DNA of 40,498 nucleotides from Cloacibacterium sp. (GTDB lineage Bacteria; Bacteroidota; Bacteroidia; Flavobacteriales; Weeksellaceae): NCBI GenBank assembly GCA_017995195.1, contig JAGOJI010000008.1, positions 1 to 40,498 of the forward strand, read 5' to 3'. Shown piece by piece: positions 6,712 to 15,471 of this stretch (position 1 is its first letter; each line of letters starts with the position of its first letter). The notes under the pieces were generated by a model. It saw only the letters and a program-made list of their open reading frames with translations, ran no database searches and was not told where the DNA came from. The position numbers and the translations under genes were made by a program.

Positions 6712-9093
6712 ATGGCGGAACATTGTTTTCATTGCGGACAAGGGATTGACAAAGAGCGAGTTTTGTTTGATGAAAAACTGTTTTGTTGCAATGGCTGTAA
6801 ATCTGTTTATGAAATCCTGAATATTAATGATTTAGCGAGTTTTTATGAGCTCAATAAAAATGCAGGAATCCGCCCCAATTCCGAAAACACTTCACAATTC
6901 GACTACCTTGATACCCAAGAAGTCTTTGATAAAGTTGTAGATTTTTCCGAAGGAGAATTGAGTTTAGTTACCTTCAAAATCCCTGTTATTCATTGTTCTT
7001 CTTGTATTTGGCTGTTGGAAAGTTTGCAAAGCATTCAGCCCAATATCAAATATTCTCAGGTTAATTTTACCCGAAAAACACTTCAAGTTTCATTCAACCA
7101 TAAAGAACTGAAACTTAGCGAACTCGCCAAGTTTTTGACCAACTTGGGCTACAAACCGGTCATTAGTCTGGAAACTGCCGATAAGAAAGAGGAACTTGTA
7201 GACAGAAGCCTCATCATTAAAGTTGCCATCGCCGGTTTTGCATTCGGAAACTCCATGATGTTTGCTTTTCCCGAGTATTTAGCCCATTTCTTCGGCGGAA
7301 ACGATTATTGGCTTCAGCAGTATGCTCCTTTGTTTCGGTTTTTAACCTTTCTTTTGTCTATTCCTGTGGTTGTTTATTCGGCTTTAGATTATTATAAATC
7401 GGCTTGGTTTGGACTGAAAAATAAAATCGTGAATATTGATGTCCCGATTGTTTTGGGAATTTTCGTTTTGTTTGGCAGAAGTGTATATGAAATCGCAACG
7501 GACTACGGACCGGGTTATTTCGATACGCTTTGCGGCTTACTTTTTTTCATGCTTTTGGGCAAAATTTTCCAAAAACGAACGTACAATGCTTTGTCTTATG
7601 ACCGAGATTACAAATCCTTTTACCCCATTGCGGTTACCAAAGTAGATTTCGGCGGAAAACAAACCAATATTCTATTATCTGAAATAAAAGTGGGCGATCG
7701 CATTTTGGTAAGAAATCAAGAAATAATCCCCGTAGACGCCATTCTCATAACGGGCGAGGGCAATATAGACAACAGTTTTATTACCGGAGAATCGGCAAGT
7801 ATTCCGAAAAAAGCAGGGGATAAAATATTTGCCGGAGGAAAACAGATTGGCTCCGCACTGGAACTGGAAGTGATAAAAACCGTGAACCAAAGCTACCTTA
7901 CCCAACTTTGGAACAAAGAAGCCTTCCGAAAGCACGAAACAGGCTTGGATCTTTTGGTGAACGACATCAGCAAGTATTTTACTTTCATTATTTTAGGAAT
8001 TACCCTCGTAGCAGGAATTTTCTGGGCAAGGATTGATTTTGAAAAATCTTTTCAGGTGGTTTCAGCAATCCTCATTGTTGCCTGCCCTTGTGCGTTAGCT
8101 CTTTCCACGCCTTTTACCATGGGACACATCATGCGGATTTTAGGCAGAAATAAAATGTATGTGAAAGATGCACATACCATCGAAAAAATGGCGAGGATTG
8201 ACACCCTTGTATTTGATAAAACAGGAACCATTACCTATAACAAAAAAACCAACATTACTTTTGAAGGCAAGGAAATGGCTGAGTTTGATGCAAAAAACAT
8301 CAAATGTTTATTAAAAAATTCTAATCATCCCTTGTCTAAATCCTTATATGATTTTTTAGAAGTTTCTGATGACTATTTTCCCGTAGAACAGTTTACCGAA
8401 ACCGCAGGAAAAGGCTATGAAGCTCATATCCGTGGAGAACAATATAAAATTGGCTCCGCTCACTTTTGCGGACAAAAGTCCAAAGATTTAGAAACTGCCG
8501 TTTATATCCAAAAAAACGACGAATTTTTAGGAAAATTCATCTTCAAGAACGAATACAGAGAGGGCTTGACCGAAATGACTGAAGCATTAAAAAATTACGA
8601 AGTCTACCTCTTGAGTGGCGATAATGCCTCCGAACAAACAACCTTACAAAAGCTGATTCCGAATCTTGCCGGCATGAAATTCAACCAAAGTCCGGAAGAA
8701 AAGTTAGAATATATCCAAGAATTACAAAATCAGGGTAAAAAAGTAGCGATGCTCGGCGATGGACTAAACGATGCAGGAGCTCTGAAACAAAGCAATATCG
8801 GGATTGCCGTGGCAGATGACACCAATTCTTTCACTCCTTCTTCAGATGTCATTATCAATGGTGATGTTCTTACCCAACTGCATGATTATTTTTCACTTAC
8901 CAAAGATGCGATGACCATCGTTAAAATCACTTTTACCATCAGTTTACTATACAATGTTATCGGAATTACTATTGCGGTTTTAGGGCATATGTCGCCTTTG
9001 GTTGCTGCTATTCTCATGCCGATTAGTTCTATTAGTGTAGTTGCTTTCACTACGCTTTCTACTTGGATAAGAGGAACAAAATATTTTAAGTAA
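6712..9093 (+). CDS. ccoI: Copper-transporting P1B-type ATPase, CcoI/FixI type
   Basis: A 793-residue heavy-metal P-type ATPase. The N-terminus has a Cys-rich metal-binding segment (C5, C8, C25, C26, C29) typical of the CcoI/FixI branch, then a heavy-metal-associated domain with C95-S-S-C98. The transmembrane metal site is C458-P-C460, with YN and MxxSS in the last two helices (SLLYNVIG, MPISSISVV), the signature of Cu(+) pumps. Phosphorylation site is D502 in DKTGT; the TGES actuator and GDGLNDAGAL hinge are present. CcoI proteins export Cu(+) for assembly of cbb3-type oxidase. A ccoS gene and cbb3 subunits normally follow; none is present here, and the 145 bases after the stop do not encode a CcoS. 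Confidence 0.9.
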   Translation: MAEHCFHCGQGIDKERVLFDEKLFCCNGCKSVYEILNINDLASFYELNKNAGIRPNSENTSQFDYLDTQEVFDKVVDFSEGELSLVTFKIPVIHCSSCIWLLESLQSIQPNIKYSQVNFTRKTLQVSFNHKELKLSELAKFLTNLGYKPVISLETADKKEELVDRSLIIKVAIAGFAFGNSMMFAFPEYLAHFFGGNDYWLQQYAPLFRFLTFLLSIPVVVYSALDYYKSAWFGLKNKIVNIDVPIVLGIFVLFGRSVYEIATDYGPGYFDTLCGLLFFMLLGKIFQKRTYNALSYDRDYKSFYPIAVTKVDFGGKQTNILLSEIKVGDRILVRNQEIIPVDAILITGEGNIDNSFITGESASIPKKAGDKIFAGGKQIGSALELEVIKTVNQSYLTQLWNKEAFRKHETGLDLLVNDISKYFTFIILGITLVAGIFWARIDFEKSFQVVSAILIVACPCALALSTPFTMGHIMRILGRNKMYVKDAHTIEKMARIDTLVFDKTGTITYNKKTNITFEGKEMAEFDAKNIKCLLKNSNHPLSKSLYDFLEVSDDYFPVEQFTETAGKGYEAHIRGEQYKIGSAHFCGQKSKDLETAVYIQKNDEFLGKFIFKNEYREGLTEMTEALKNYEVYLLSGDNASEQTTLQKLIPNLAGMKFNQSPEEKLEYIQELQNQGKKVAMLGDGLNDAGALKQSNIGIAVADDTNSFTPSSDVIINGDVLTQLHDYFSLTKDAMTIVKITFTISLLYNVIGITIAVLGHMSPLVAAILMPISSISVVAFTTLSTWIRGTKYFK

Positions 9094-9201
9094 AATTTTA
9101 CCCATAGAAAGTCATCGAACGACTTTTAATATTTTTTCTTCTTAACATGTTAATTATTTCTTAAACTATGTAACAAAATTAGGCTTGGATTGTCTAATAG
9201 G

Positions 9202-9209
9202 TATATTTG
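9202..9209 (+). promoter_or_regulatory. -7 element for the outer-membrane receptor
   Basis: TATATTTG fits TAnnTTTG. A TTG at 9185-9187 is only 14 bases upstream, shorter than usual for a -33 box. The element implies transcription starts near 9216, which rules out the earlier in-frame ATG at 9185 and supports the start at 9239. Confidence 0.55.
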
Positions 9210-9238
9210 CATATGAGAATTTGATTAACGTTATATTT

Positions 9239-11380
9239 ATGAATAAAAAAATAATTTTTTTGGGAATGCTTTCCGCTTCAGCATTGGCATTTTCACAAGA
9301 AAAAGAAAAAGCCAAGGATAAAGAAATTTCTGAAGTTACCATTACCAAAACCAAGAAAGCCATCGAGCAAAAGGCTGATAGAACCATCTTCGATTTTTCG
9401 GAGCAACCCAGCCTCAATACAGGTTCTGTGATGGAAGGAATGAAAAAACTTCCCGGACTTATTGTTTCGGACATGGCAGGAATGCTCTACCAAGGTAAAC
9501 CTTTGGAAGTGTATATGGACGGGCGACCTATGAATATTTCCAGTAATCAACTCAACGGATTTTTGGAAGGAATGCCCGCCAATTCGGTAGAGAGAATAGA
9601 AATCATTACCCAGCCCGGTGCTGAGTTTCCGGCTACTTCCGGTGGTGCCATTATGAACATTATCACCAGTAAGTCCGCCAAAAATTATCTTACCGCTACT
9701 TATTCGGGGAATTATTCTTTTACCAACTACGATAAATACCGAAGCAGAACCAACAATTCCCTTTTGCTGAATGCCAGAAACAAATGGTTTGGCTGGCAAT
9801 TGAATGTAGGGCAAAACTATCGCGAAGGAATGATGAACAGCACTTTTGCTGAATTAACCAACACCCATACCGATCGTACCAACCGTGGATATTTCGCCAA
9901 AGCAGCCATGACTTTTGAAATCGGGAAAGACCGCTTATTGCTGAACTACGATATTTATCATAACAATAATCATAACTTAACTGCAAGTTCTGGAATTTAT
10001 GATAATGTTAATTACAACACCAACGATTTAGCTCATACACTGAATAACAGACATGAAGCAGTAGCCACTTATCAAAAGAAATTTGATGATCCGGCGAAAA
10101 AATTGGATTTCAAATTTACTTACGGAAATGCTCAATCGGATTTTGAACAAAATAACTTATTTTATAGTGTCGTGGGTAAAGATATTCCTCGTTTAGAAAA
10201 TACATCAGATCAAAATTCCTATAATTTTAAAATAGATTACTCTCAGCCTCTTAAAATTCTTGATGAAGGAAAAGTGAGTTTCGGAGGACTTTATGAAAGA
10301 TTGAATTTCGACACCCATACCTTCGGTATCAAGAATTTGGATTATAAAAGGCAAACCGCTTCCTCTTATTTGGAGCTTCAAGCCAAATACAAAAAATTTG
10401 ATTTTGTAGTAGGGGCAAGAGCAGAAGATTATGACATTGACGGAAAATCTTGGTTGATTTCAACAACAGGTATTACCGAAAAAGATTTAACTCCTTTTAA
10501 ACAATTTAGAATTTTCCCGAATGCGAGCGTTCAGTACAACTTTATGAAACAAGTATATCTGAGCCTTAATTACAATAAAAAAATCAACTTGCCTTCTATT
10601 TCGGCTCTAAACCCGAATAACAATACCTACCAAAACTCCAACATCAGTACTACGGGTAACCCCAACTTACTGCCCACCATTTTTGATAACTATGAAATAA
10701 AGTTAAGTGCTTTTGATTACGCATTTATTGGATATAATTTGAGTGTTGCCAACAATCAAAATATGCAAGTGGTTTTCAGAAATGGAGATAAAATAATCAA
10801 TGAACAGCGAAATATTCCACAAATGAAAATTCATAATTTCAATATTGGAATGCCTTTGCCATTTATGCTATTTACCAAAGGTTTAAAAGAAACCATGAAG
10901 TTTAATTTCAATCCGGATAAAATTAATTTTATGTATCTGTATGCCGGTTATCAGTTGCACCAATTGCCCGATGTTGAATCCAAGGGCTTTTGGATAGCCA
11001 ATATTATGACGCAGGTAATTCTGCCTAAAGAGATTAAAATGGTGGCGAACTACAGCTATATAACCCCCAATGGAAATTATTTCTATTTCATGGCACAGAA
11101 ACCGTTCAATCATTCTTTTGATTTGAATTTGTCTAAAAAATTCATGACAGATCGCTTAACCGTTTCTTTGTTTGCCAATGATATTTTCAATACCAACAGT
11201 ATGGCGTTTCAATCAATTGCACAGCCTAACGGACCTGTTATGACGAACAAATTCGATTCCAGAACCTTTGGTTTATCGGTAAACTATAAAATACCAACCA
11301 AAAATAAACTGGCAAAAGAAACCCCGAATCTACTCAATAAAGAGAAAAAAGAAGAGGGTGGATTGCTGAACAATCAATAA
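9239..11380 (+). CDS. TonB-dependent receptor-like outer-membrane beta-barrel protein
   Basis: 713 residues from the ATG at 9239 (MNKKIIFLGMLSASALAFSQ is a clear signal peptide); an in-frame ATG at 9185 would bury it behind 18 residues and lies at the promoter. After the signal peptide comes a TonB-box-like EISEVTITK, then a plug domain (about 45-140, with KLPGLIV, VYMDGRPMNIS, VERIEIITQPGAEFPATSGGAIMNI). The rest is an aromatic, Asn-rich beta-barrel of the type called outer membrane beta-barrel family in Bacteroidota. There is no N-terminal carboxypeptidase-like domain, unlike SusC proteins. The substrate cannot be told. Following the copper ATPase it could be linked to metal uptake, but it has its own promoter. 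Confidence 0.85.
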   Translation: MNKKIIFLGMLSASALAFSQEKEKAKDKEISEVTITKTKKAIEQKADRTIFDFSEQPSLNTGSVMEGMKKLPGLIVSDMAGMLYQGKPLEVYMDGRPMNISSNQLNGFLEGMPANSVERIEIITQPGAEFPATSGGAIMNIITSKSAKNYLTATYSGNYSFTNYDKYRSRTNNSLLLNARNKWFGWQLNVGQNYREGMMNSTFAELTNTHTDRTNRGYFAKAAMTFEIGKDRLLLNYDIYHNNNHNLTASSGIYDNVNYNTNDLAHTLNNRHEAVATYQKKFDDPAKKLDFKFTYGNAQSDFEQNNLFYSVVGKDIPRLENTSDQNSYNFKIDYSQPLKILDEGKVSFGGLYERLNFDTHTFGIKNLDYKRQTASSYLELQAKYKKFDFVVGARAEDYDIDGKSWLISTTGITEKDLTPFKQFRIFPNASVQYNFMKQVYLSLNYNKKINLPSISALNPNNNTYQNSNISTTGNPNLLPTIFDNYEIKLSAFDYAFIGYNLSVANNQNMQVVFRNGDKIINEQRNIPQMKIHNFNIGMPLPFMLFTKGLKETMKFNFNPDKINFMYLYAGYQLHQLPDVESKGFWIANIMTQVILPKEIKMVANYSYITPNGNYFYFMAQKPFNHSFDLNLSKKFMTDRLTVSLFANDIFNTNSMAFQSIAQPNGPVMTNKFDSRTFGLSVNYKIPTKNKLAKETPNLLNKEKKEEGGLLNNQ

Positions 11381-11407
11381 AATAAATTTTCATTCAACCA
11401 ACCAAAA

Positions 11408-11431
11408 AAATCCCAACTTTTGTTGGGATTT
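11408..11431. terminator. Bidirectional intrinsic terminator
   Basis: AAATCCCAAC and GTTGGGATTT form a perfect 10-bp stem with a 4-base loop. T-runs follow in both directions (TTTTT on plus, seven T on minus). It separates the convergent receptor gene and the act operon. Confidence 0.85.
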
Positions 11432-11454
11432 TTCTGTATATCATTTTAAATTGA

Positions 11455-12780
11455 TTAAAAAGGATATTCAAATATCTTGGATTCGTGAAGGAGTGGATGT
11501 CCTTCAGGAATGAGTTTAAGTTTAGAAAGAGCCGTCATTACCGTAAGGCTAAACAAACCTACAATGAAGAAGAATGCTCCAAATTCCAGTAATCCAAAGT
11601 TCCAATAAGGACCTACTGTTCCCGGAAATACCATATTAAAATAATCTACCCAATGCCCCAAAACTACAATTACAGCCATTGTTACAACTACATTATAATT
11701 TCGTTTGATACTACTGCTTACCATTACCAACAGAGGAATTAGGAAGTTAGGAATAAGCATCGTTAAAAACGTTGGTTGGTAAAAATCGAATCTTCCTAAG
11801 AAGTAATTAACCTCTTCCGGAACATTAGCATACCACGCCAACATATACTGTGAGAACCAAAAATACGCCCAAAGCATACTGGTTGCGAAAAGATATTTTG
11901 CCAAGTCGTGCAAATGGTTATCATTGAACTCTGGTAAAAAATTATTCTTTTTAAGATAAACACTCACAATAATAATTACCGCAACCGCCGATGTCAAAGC
12001 ACTCGACATAGCATACCAAATATACAAGGTAGAATACCAATGCGGGTCTATAGACATCAACCAATCCCATGCCCAAGCTGCAGAAGCTAACCCAAAAAAT
12101 GCAATATAGCCTACACTCCAGTTTTTAAGCGTTTGGTAGTCTTTTCTGCTCTTGGTTTCATCTAATTTTTTGGATAAAGACTTCAATTTGAATACAAAAA
12201 ATACGGCTCCTGCTACATAAATTAAAGATCTTATCGTAAAAAACGGAATATTCAAAAATTTGGATTTTTCAAAAAGTATAACATCAAAATTAGGAGATTT
12301 TGGGTCTACCAAGGAACCATCCATCCAATGGTACAAATGGGCATTATGTGTAACATTCAGGGCTACAATAATCAGCATAATTACTCCTCCTACAGGGATA
12401 TAAGAAGCTACGGCTTCCATTACCCTAATTACAATCACACTCCAACCTACATTCCCTACGTGTTGAATGGTTAAAAAGAACAGGGCACAAGTACTAATCC
12501 CAAAGAACAACACAGCAACAGTAAGTAGTGCCGCCATAGGCTCGTTGTGAACCTGGTGCATAGCGTGTTCCAAATGAGCAGCATGGTCTTGTGCCCCTAC
12601 CATTTCAGCAGAATTGGTGGGCTGATGATGCTGTCCTGAAGGGTGTGCAGCACTCATCATTTGCTCTACCTTAGCCTCATCAATACCATGGTTAATCATA
12701 TATCCTGCTCCGAACATTACCATTCCCAGCACAATAAGAACTATTGAATACAACTTTATTTTTGGTGAAAGATTATACAT
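11455..12780 (-). CDS. actF: Alternative complex III subunit ActF (quinol:cytochrome c oxidoreductase)
   Basis: Polytopic membrane subunit of alternative complex III, which oxidises menaquinol and passes electrons to cytochrome c or directly to an oxidase. 441 residues with about ten hydrophobic helices (for example 12-29, 84-106, 112-140). After the first helix is a periplasmic-type loop rich in His and Met (HPSGQHHQ, QDHAAHLEHAMHQVH, residues about 45-77), a feature I recall from other flavobacterial ActF proteins. It is the last gene of the operon, 17 bases after actE, and transcription ends at the terminator at 11408-11431. Subunits of the caa3-type oxidase, which often follow actF, are not found here. 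Confidence 0.92.
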   Translation of the reverse strand: MYNLSPKIKLYSIVLIVLGMVMFGAGYMINHGIDEAKVEQMMSAAHPSGQHHQPTNSAEMVGAQDHAAHLEHAMHQVHNEPMAALLTVAVLFFGISTCALFFLTIQHVGNVGWSVIVIRVMEAVASYIPVGGVIMLIIVALNVTHNAHLYHWMDGSLVDPKSPNFDVILFEKSKFLNIPFFTIRSLIYVAGAVFFVFKLKSLSKKLDETKSRKDYQTLKNWSVGYIAFFGLASAAWAWDWLMSIDPHWYSTLYIWYAMSSALTSAVAVIIIVSVYLKKNNFLPEFNDNHLHDLAKYLFATSMLWAYFWFSQYMLAWYANVPEEVNYFLGRFDFYQPTFLTMLIPNFLIPLLVMVSSSIKRNYNVVVTMAVIVVLGHWVDYFNMVFPGTVGPYWNFGLLEFGAFFFIVGLFSLTVMTALSKLKLIPEGHPLLHESKIFEYPF

Positions 12781-12797
12781 TTTCTTCTTTATTTTAA

Positions 12798-13475
12798 TTA
12801 TTTAGAGGTAGTATCGGTAGTCGTTGCAGCTACAGCAGGTGCATTTGCCGACGTATTTACTCCTCCTTTAAAAGCACTCATTACATACATGGAAACTCTC
12901 CAGCGATCTCCCGGAGTCAATTGTCCGGCAAAAGACCCCATGGCATTTCTACCATTTGTGAGAACATAGTGTACAGAACCTACCGAAATTTGTCTGTCTT
13001 TATATGCAGGTACTCCGGCGTAAGCTCCGCTTACTACTATTGGACCTTGTCCATCACCACTTGTTCCGTGGCACGCTGCACAAGTAAGTTCATACAGATG
13101 TTTGCCTCTTGCCAAATCTTTATCTAAATTTTTGACATCCAAAGGAGACTGTGTAACCGTTTTGGAGGCATCATACATTGCATTGTACTCATCGGCGTTT
13201 TTAGGATATACTTCATACGGAATTATTCCGTCTTTATTCATAGGAACTGTACCTTCTACCGGCGAAAGGGCGGTAGAACCTCCGTTGGCTGCAAAAGCCG
13301 GGATTTCATTTTTATGATCCGAATAAGCATCTTCTGCTTTCATTAGGGGATCATACGCCACAGGATAATACATATCTGGGAAAAATACCAAAGGCGGATT
13401 ATCTTTAGGTCCACAAGAGTTTAACAAAAATGAAGTTAAACAAAAGATACCCGTAATTTTAATCAGTTTCTTCAT
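12798..13475 (-). CDS. actE: Alternative complex III subunit ActE, monoheme cytochrome c lipoprotein
   Basis: Membrane-anchored cytochrome c subunit. The N-terminus MKKLIKITGIFCLTSFLLNSC is a lipoprotein signal with lipobox LNSC, so the mature protein is probably lipidated on that Cys. A single heme site CAACH lies in LTCAACHGTSGDGQGP, and a candidate distal Met is in GRNAMGSFAG. The C-terminus is Ala/Thr-rich and disordered. I take the ATG at 13475, one base after the actD stop codon; an ATG at 13484 would add three residues and overlap actD by 8 bp. Both are in frame and the protein is otherwise unchanged. Confidence 0.92.
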   Translation of the reverse strand: MKKLIKITGIFCLTSFLLNSCGPKDNPPLVFFPDMYYPVAYDPLMKAEDAYSDHKNEIPAFAANGGSTALSPVEGTVPMNKDGIIPYEVYPKNADEYNAMYDASKTVTQSPLDVKNLDKDLARGKHLYELTCAACHGTSGDGQGPIVVSGAYAGVPAYKDRQISVGSVHYVLTNGRNAMGSFAGQLTPGDRWRVSMYVMSAFKGGVNTSANAPAVAATTTDTTSK

Positions 13476-13476
13476 T

Positions 13477-14004
13477 TTAAGCATCTTTTACGGTTATTTC
13501 TTCAACACCTGTATCTATCAATACTTGTTTGATGGTTTCTACATCTGCGGATACAAATTCCATCATAAATTTGTCATCGGTAGTTCTAGGATCGGGATTT
13601 TGTGGCTTAGCACCGGGATACATTTTGTTTCTTACAAAAAATGTTATCGACATCAGGTGTGCCGCACAGAAAACCATTAATTCAAATATAGGCACTACGA
13701 ATGCAGGCATATTTTTAGCCCACAAAAATGGAGGTTTACCTCCTATGTTCTGAGGCCAGTCGTGGTTCATCATATACCATGATGAGAGTACACTGATGAG
13801 GATTCCATAGCAGGCATAGATGAATGCTGCATCGGAAATTCTGGTTTTTTTCAAGCCCAATGCCTTGTCCAATCCATGAACAGGGAATGGTGTATATACT
13901 TCGGCTATTTCGATTCCTTTTTCACGGAAGGCTTTCACGCCGTGCATCAGGTCATCGTCGTCACCGTATAATCCGTATATTCTTTTAGTGGTGGTCGTGC
14001 TCAT
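13477..14004 (-). CDS. actD: Alternative complex III subunit ActD (DUF3341)
   Basis: Membrane subunit of about 175 residues. It starts with the family block TKRIYGLYGDDDDLMHGVKAFREKG, then two transmembrane helices (ISDAAFIYACYGILISVLSS and the region AFVVPIFELMVFCAAHLMSI) and a cytosolic C-terminal domain that ends EEITVKDA. The ATG at 14004 (MSTTTTKRIYG) is preferred; an upstream ATG at 14031 would add nine residues and overlap actC by 47 bp instead of 20 bp. Either way the gene overlaps actC, so translation is likely coupled. Confidence 0.9.
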   Translation of the reverse strand: MSTTTTKRIYGLYGDDDDLMHGVKAFREKGIEIAEVYTPFPVHGLDKALGLKKTRISDAAFIYACYGILISVLSSWYMMNHDWPQNIGGKPPFLWAKNMPAFVVPIFELMVFCAAHLMSITFFVRNKMYPGAKPQNPDPRTTDDKFMMEFVSADVETIKQVLIDTGVEEITVKDA

Positions 14005-15388
14005 CTCCTTCTTTTGCTTTATAAGTTTCACCTGAGATTTTTAAAATCGATTTCAATTCTGCCTGTGCAATAATCGGGAAAGTACGGGTATACAGCAGGA
14101 ATAAGACTCCAAAGAAACCAATAGTCCCGAAATACACTCCTATATCCATAATGGTGGGTTGGAACATTGTCCATGAAGAGGGCAGATAGTCTCTGGAAAG
14201 GTTGATAACAATAATATCAAATCTCTCGAACCACATTCCTATATTGATGATTAATGCAACAATGAATGTTACTACGATATTTCTTCTGAATTTCTTAATC
14301 CAGAAAATAAGCGGAGCAATCAAGTTACAGAAAATTAATGCCCAAAATGCCCACCAGTAAGGTCCTGTTGCTGCTCCCGGAGAGAGGTACGTAAAGTCTT
14401 CGTATCGACTCCCTGAGTACCAACCTATGAAATATTCTACTGCATAAGCTACTGTTACAATACCTCCGGTAATCAGAATAACGATGTTCATGATTTCGAT
14501 ATGTCCTATCGTAATGTAGTCTTCCAAATGGGCTACTTTTCTTGCAATAATCAATAAAGTTTGTACCATGGCAAACCCCGAAAACACGGCTCCTGCTACG
14601 AAATAAGGTGGATAAATGGTAGAATGCCATCCTTTGATTACAGAAGTGGCAAAGTCAAACGATACCGTGGTATGTACCGAGAATACCAATGGAGTTGCCA
14701 AACCTGCCAATACCAAAGAAACTTCTTCGAATCTTTGCCAATGCTTGGCTTTTCCTCCCCAGCCAAATGATAAAATAGTATACATTTTTTTGGTAAAAGG
14801 AGTTTTAGCTCTGTCTCTCAGCATGGCAAAGTCAGGAACTAAACCAATGAACCAAAATACCATAGACACTGAGAAATAGGTATTGATGGCGAAAACGTCC
14901 CACAACAAAGGTGAGTTGTAATTGGTCCACAACGAACCATATTGGTTGGGAATTGGGAATACCCAATAGCCTACCCAAAGACGCCCCATGTGGATTAATG
15001 GAAATAAAGATGCCTGAACAACAGCAAAAATCGTCATCGCTTCTGCCGAACGGTTTACGGACATTCTCCATCGTTGTCTAAAGAGTAGCAATACCGCTGA
15101 AATAAGCGTTCCTGCGTGCCCTATCCCAACCCACCATACAAAGTTGGTAATATCCCAACCCCAGTTGATGGTTCTGTTGAGTCCCCATGAACCAATCCCC
15201 GTTCCTACGGTATAGGCAATACACCCAAAACCGTAGACGAAAAACACTAATGATGTAATTAAGGCAGCCCACCACAATTTACCGGCTCTGTTTTCCACAG
15301 GTCTTGCGATATCTTCTGTGATATCGTGGTAAGTTTTGTGTCCTAAAATTAGCGGCTCCCTTATCGGTGCCTCGTAATGTCCTGACAT
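13985..15388 (-). CDS. actC: Alternative complex III subunit ActC, NrfD-like quinol-binding membrane protein
   Basis: 467-residue integral membrane protein of the NrfD/PsrC family with about ten helices; in alternative complex III it holds the quinol oxidation site. It begins MSGHYEAPIREPLILG, and the first helix is near residues 39-62. Conserved charged positions sit between helices (INWGWDITNFVWWVGIGHAG, FPLIHMGRLW). The C-terminal tail is His/Asp-rich (EGDEHDHH). It is separated from actB by 83 bases holding a small hairpin, and overlaps actD at its end. Confidence 0.95.
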   Translation of the reverse strand: MSGHYEAPIREPLILGHKTYHDITEDIARPVENRAGKLWWAALITSLVFFVYGFGCIAYTVGTGIGSWGLNRTINWGWDITNFVWWVGIGHAGTLISAVLLLFRQRWRMSVNRSAEAMTIFAVVQASLFPLIHMGRLWVGYWVFPIPNQYGSLWTNYNSPLLWDVFAINTYFSVSMVFWFIGLVPDFAMLRDRAKTPFTKKMYTILSFGWGGKAKHWQRFEEVSLVLAGLATPLVFSVHTTVSFDFATSVIKGWHSTIYPPYFVAGAVFSGFAMVQTLLIIARKVAHLEDYITIGHIEIMNIVILITGGIVTVAYAVEYFIGWYSGSRYEDFTYLSPGAATGPYWWAFWALIFCNLIAPLIFWIKKFRRNIVVTFIVALIINIGMWFERFDIIVINLSRDYLPSSWTMFQPTIMDIGVYFGTIGFFGVLFLLYTRTFPIIAQAELKSILKISGETYKAKEGDEHDHH

Positions 15389-15411
15389 TTTTTATTGTTT
15401 TATTTTATCCC

Positions 15412-15424
15412 CACCTTCAAGGTG
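15412..15424 (-). other. Small intercistronic hairpin between actB and actC
   Basis: The palindrome CACCTT-c-AAGGTG lies in the 83-base actB-actC gap, the largest gap in the operon. No T-run long enough for a terminator follows on the minus strand. It may be an mRNA processing or stability site. Confidence 0.3.
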
Positions 15425-15471
15425 TATTTTAATTTATTTTAACTCTTTATTCTTCTGTTTTCTACTTCTTC

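Noticed and set aside
9094-9238. A ccoS gene after the copper ATPase
   Set aside because: Read in all frames by eye, the gap contains no small membrane protein frame.
9166-9814. Antisense frames over the start of the outer-membrane receptor
   Set aside because: No start context or domain; the sense frame has signal peptide, TonB-box-like motif and plug domain.
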